A stretch of DNA of 64,000 nucleotides from an uncultured Draconibacterium sp. (GTDB lineage: Bacteria; Bacteroidota; Bacteroidia; Bacteroidales; Prolixibacteraceae), in NCBI RefSeq assembly GCF_963675065.1, contig NZ_OY775906.1, forward strand, positions 2,086,001-2,150,000, in the 5' to 3' direction. Position numbers and translations under genes: made by a program. The notes beneath the pieces are model-generated. The model searched no databases and had not been told where the DNA came from. It saw nothing but the letters and a program-made list of their open reading frames with translations. This document shows, in pieces, positions 62,729 to 64,000 of the stretch (position 1 is its first letter; each line of letters starts with the position of its first letter).

Positions 62729-63952
62729 ATGACTAAATTAAGTTCTGCAGACTACATGGCCAAAGAGGATAAATTTGGCGCACACAACTACCATCCGCTA
62801 CCGGTTGTTCTCTCAAAAGGAGATGGTATTTTTGTGTGGGATGTTGAGGGTAAAAAATATTACGATTTCCTGGCAGCTTATTCAGCTGTTAACCAGGGAC
62901 ACTGCCATCCAAAAATAATTGATGCACTAACTGAGCAGGCAAAAACGCTGGCATTAACATCAAGGGCTTTTTACAACGATGTGCTGGGCGAATGGGAAGA
63001 GTACATGACCAAATTGTTTGGCTACGATAAAATGTTGCCCATGAACTCGGGTGCCGAGGCTGATGAAACAGCTTTAAAACTGATTCGCAAATGGGCCTAT
63101 AAAGTAAAGGGTATTCCTACAAATGAGGCCAAAATTGTGGTTTGCGACGGCAATTTCCACGGACGTACCATCACCATCATTTCCATGTCCAGTGATCCGG
63201 ATGCTTACAGTCATTATGGTCCGTACACACCCGGTTTTGTAAATATACCTTACAACGACATTGAGCGTCTTGAAGAAGAATTGCAGGATCCAAATGTGGC
63301 AGGTTTTCTTGTGGAACCGATTCAGGCCGAAGCAGGCGTTTATGTTCCGGAAGATGGCTACCTGAAAAAGGCCAGCGAGCTGTGTAAAAAATATAATGTT
63401 TTGTTTGTGGCCGACGAGGTGCAAACCGGTTTGGCCCGCACAGGAAAAATGCTGGCTTGTGATCATGAGAATGTTCGCCCCGATATTTTGGTTTTAGGAA
63501 AAGCGGTTTCAGGCGGTATTTATCCGGTTTCGTGTGTACTGGCAGATGATGAAATTATGCTGACCATAAAACCCGGTGAACACGGCAGTACATACGGCGG
63601 TAACCCAATTGCAGGAAAAGTTGCCATGGCGGCACTTGATGTTATTCAGGAAGAAGGGCTTGTAGAAAATGCTGAACGTTTAGGAAAAATATTCCGCGAA
63701 GAAATGCGCGCCATTGATTCGCCACTTATTGAAATTGTGCGGGGTAAAGGACTATTGAACGCTGTTGCCATAAAACCAATAAACGGAAAAACCGCCTGGG
63801 ATGTGTGTCTGGCCTTAAAAGAAAATGGATTGATTGCCAAACCAACACATGAGCACATTATTCGTTTTACACCTCCTTTGGTAATTACCGAAGAACAATT
63901 AATGGAAGCAATTGAAATTATTAAAACTACCTTGAAAGAATTTGAAGCTTAA
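62729..63952 (+). CDS. rocD: Ornithine aminotransferase
   Basis: 407 residues from the ATG at 62729, chosen because the class-III aminotransferase sequence begins there (TKLSSADYMAKEDKFGAHNYHPLPVVLSKG); a 19-codon upstream extension is not conserved in type. The motif FVADEVQTGLARTGKM and PLP lysine in VLGKAVSGGIYPVS are intact. It transfers the delta-amino group of ornithine to 2-oxoglutarate, giving glutamate semialdehyde, in arginine and ornithine breakdown or proline synthesis. A perfect hairpin follows directly. Confidence 0.96.
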   Translation: MTKLSSADYMAKEDKFGAHNYHPLPVVLSKGDGIFVWDVEGKKYYDFLAAYSAVNQGHCHPKIIDALTEQAKTLALTSRAFYNDVLGEWEEYMTKLFGYDKMLPMNSGAEADETALKLIRKWAYKVKGIPTNEAKIVVCDGNFHGRTITIISMSSDPDAYSHYGPYTPGFVNIPYNDIERLEEELQDPNVAGFLVEPIQAEAGVYVPEDGYLKKASELCKKYNVLFVADEVQTGLARTGKMLACDHENVRPDILVLGKAVSGGIYPVSCVLADDEIMLTIKPGEHGSTYGGNPIAGKVAMAALDVIQEEGLVENAERLGKIFREEMRAIDSPLIEIVRGKGLLNAVAIKPINGKTAWDVCLALKENGLIAKPTHEHIIRFTPPLVITEEQLMEAIEIIKTTLKEFEA

Positions 63953-63960
63953 TTTATAAA

Positions 63961-63997
63961 ATAGTGCTACTATCACTGAGAGTGATAGTAGCACTAT
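63961..63997 (+). terminator. Long perfect hairpin after rocD
   Basis: ATAGTGCTACTATCACT (63961-63977) pairs over all 17 bases with AGTGATAGTAGCACTAT (63981-63997) around a GAG loop. It starts nine bases after the rocD stop. No T run is visible before the window ends, so terminator function is likely but not certain. Confidence 0.65.
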
Positions 63998-64000
63998 AAT

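Overview
The window looks like chromosomal DNA of a Bacteroidota bacterium, most likely a marine or sediment Bacteroidales/Marinilabiliales relative (Prolixibacteraceae-like is my best guess; no rRNA is present to test it). The grounds are a SusC/SusD pair, many lipoproteins and signal peptides, few Shine-Dalgarno sites, the gene order dapB-lepB-WbqC, a signal peptidase I with a large insertion, and intergenic DNA rich in short dispersed repeat words. No tRNA, rRNA, CRISPR array, transposase or phage gene was seen.

Layout. 0-8.3 kb: start of an outer-membrane protein gene (cut by the window edge), a GH109-like Gfo/Idh/MocA lipoprotein, and a ROK regulator-susC-susD group on the minus strand; together they look like a small glycan-uptake locus. 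8.5-10.4 kb: BamA/TamA-like outer-membrane protein. 10.4-16.7 kb: minus-strand operon LysM protein-SGNH-SGNH-MBOAT, which fits O-acetylation of a cell-envelope or secreted polymer. 16.7-19 kb: acyl-CoA ligase with an XRE-cupin regulator. 19-26.8 kb: S9 peptidase, a von Willebrand factor A protein divergent from an ECF sigma/anti-sigma-like pair that shares a domain with it, an NTF2-like protein and a SIMPL protein. 26.8-34.3 kb: katG, a HAD phosphatase, an AEC transporter, a CobW GTPase, a TauE/SafE permease and glyA.

34.5-45.9 kb: Spy-like lipoprotein, a tandem-duplicated repeat region, sucB and sucA (2-oxoglutarate dehydrogenase E2 and E1), DUF4293 protein, nucleotidyltransferase, HAD phosphatase, dapB-lepB, a LapA-like protein, a WbqC protein and small proteins. 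45.9-50.3 kb: lipoprotein hydrolase, flavin reductase-aldo/keto reductase pair, a beta-barrel protein and an orphan lipoprotein. 50.5-56.9 kb: a tightly packed six-gene operon (ThiL-like kinase, alpha-oxoamine synthase, diacylglycerol-kinase-like lipid kinase, UbiA prenyltransferase, SDR, B12-binding radical SAM) that I cannot match to a described pathway. 57-64 kb: an HTH protein, a tiny membrane protein, a MerR-B12 regulator, isoaspartyl peptidase, a BatA/VWA membrane protein and rocD.

The strongest candidates for something undescribed are (1) the six-gene lipid-like biosynthetic operon at 50.5-56.9 kb; (2) the sigma/anti-sigma locus at 21.4-25.2 kb, in which the anti-sigma-like protein appears fused to a carboxypeptidase-D-like domain, a SusC-type signature and a TonB-C-like end; (3) a dispersed repeat that has entered the coding sequence of an SGNH hydrolase at both ends, leaving the reading frame open; and (4) a LysM protein carrying a lytic-transglycosylase-like fold that appears to lack its catalytic glutamate.
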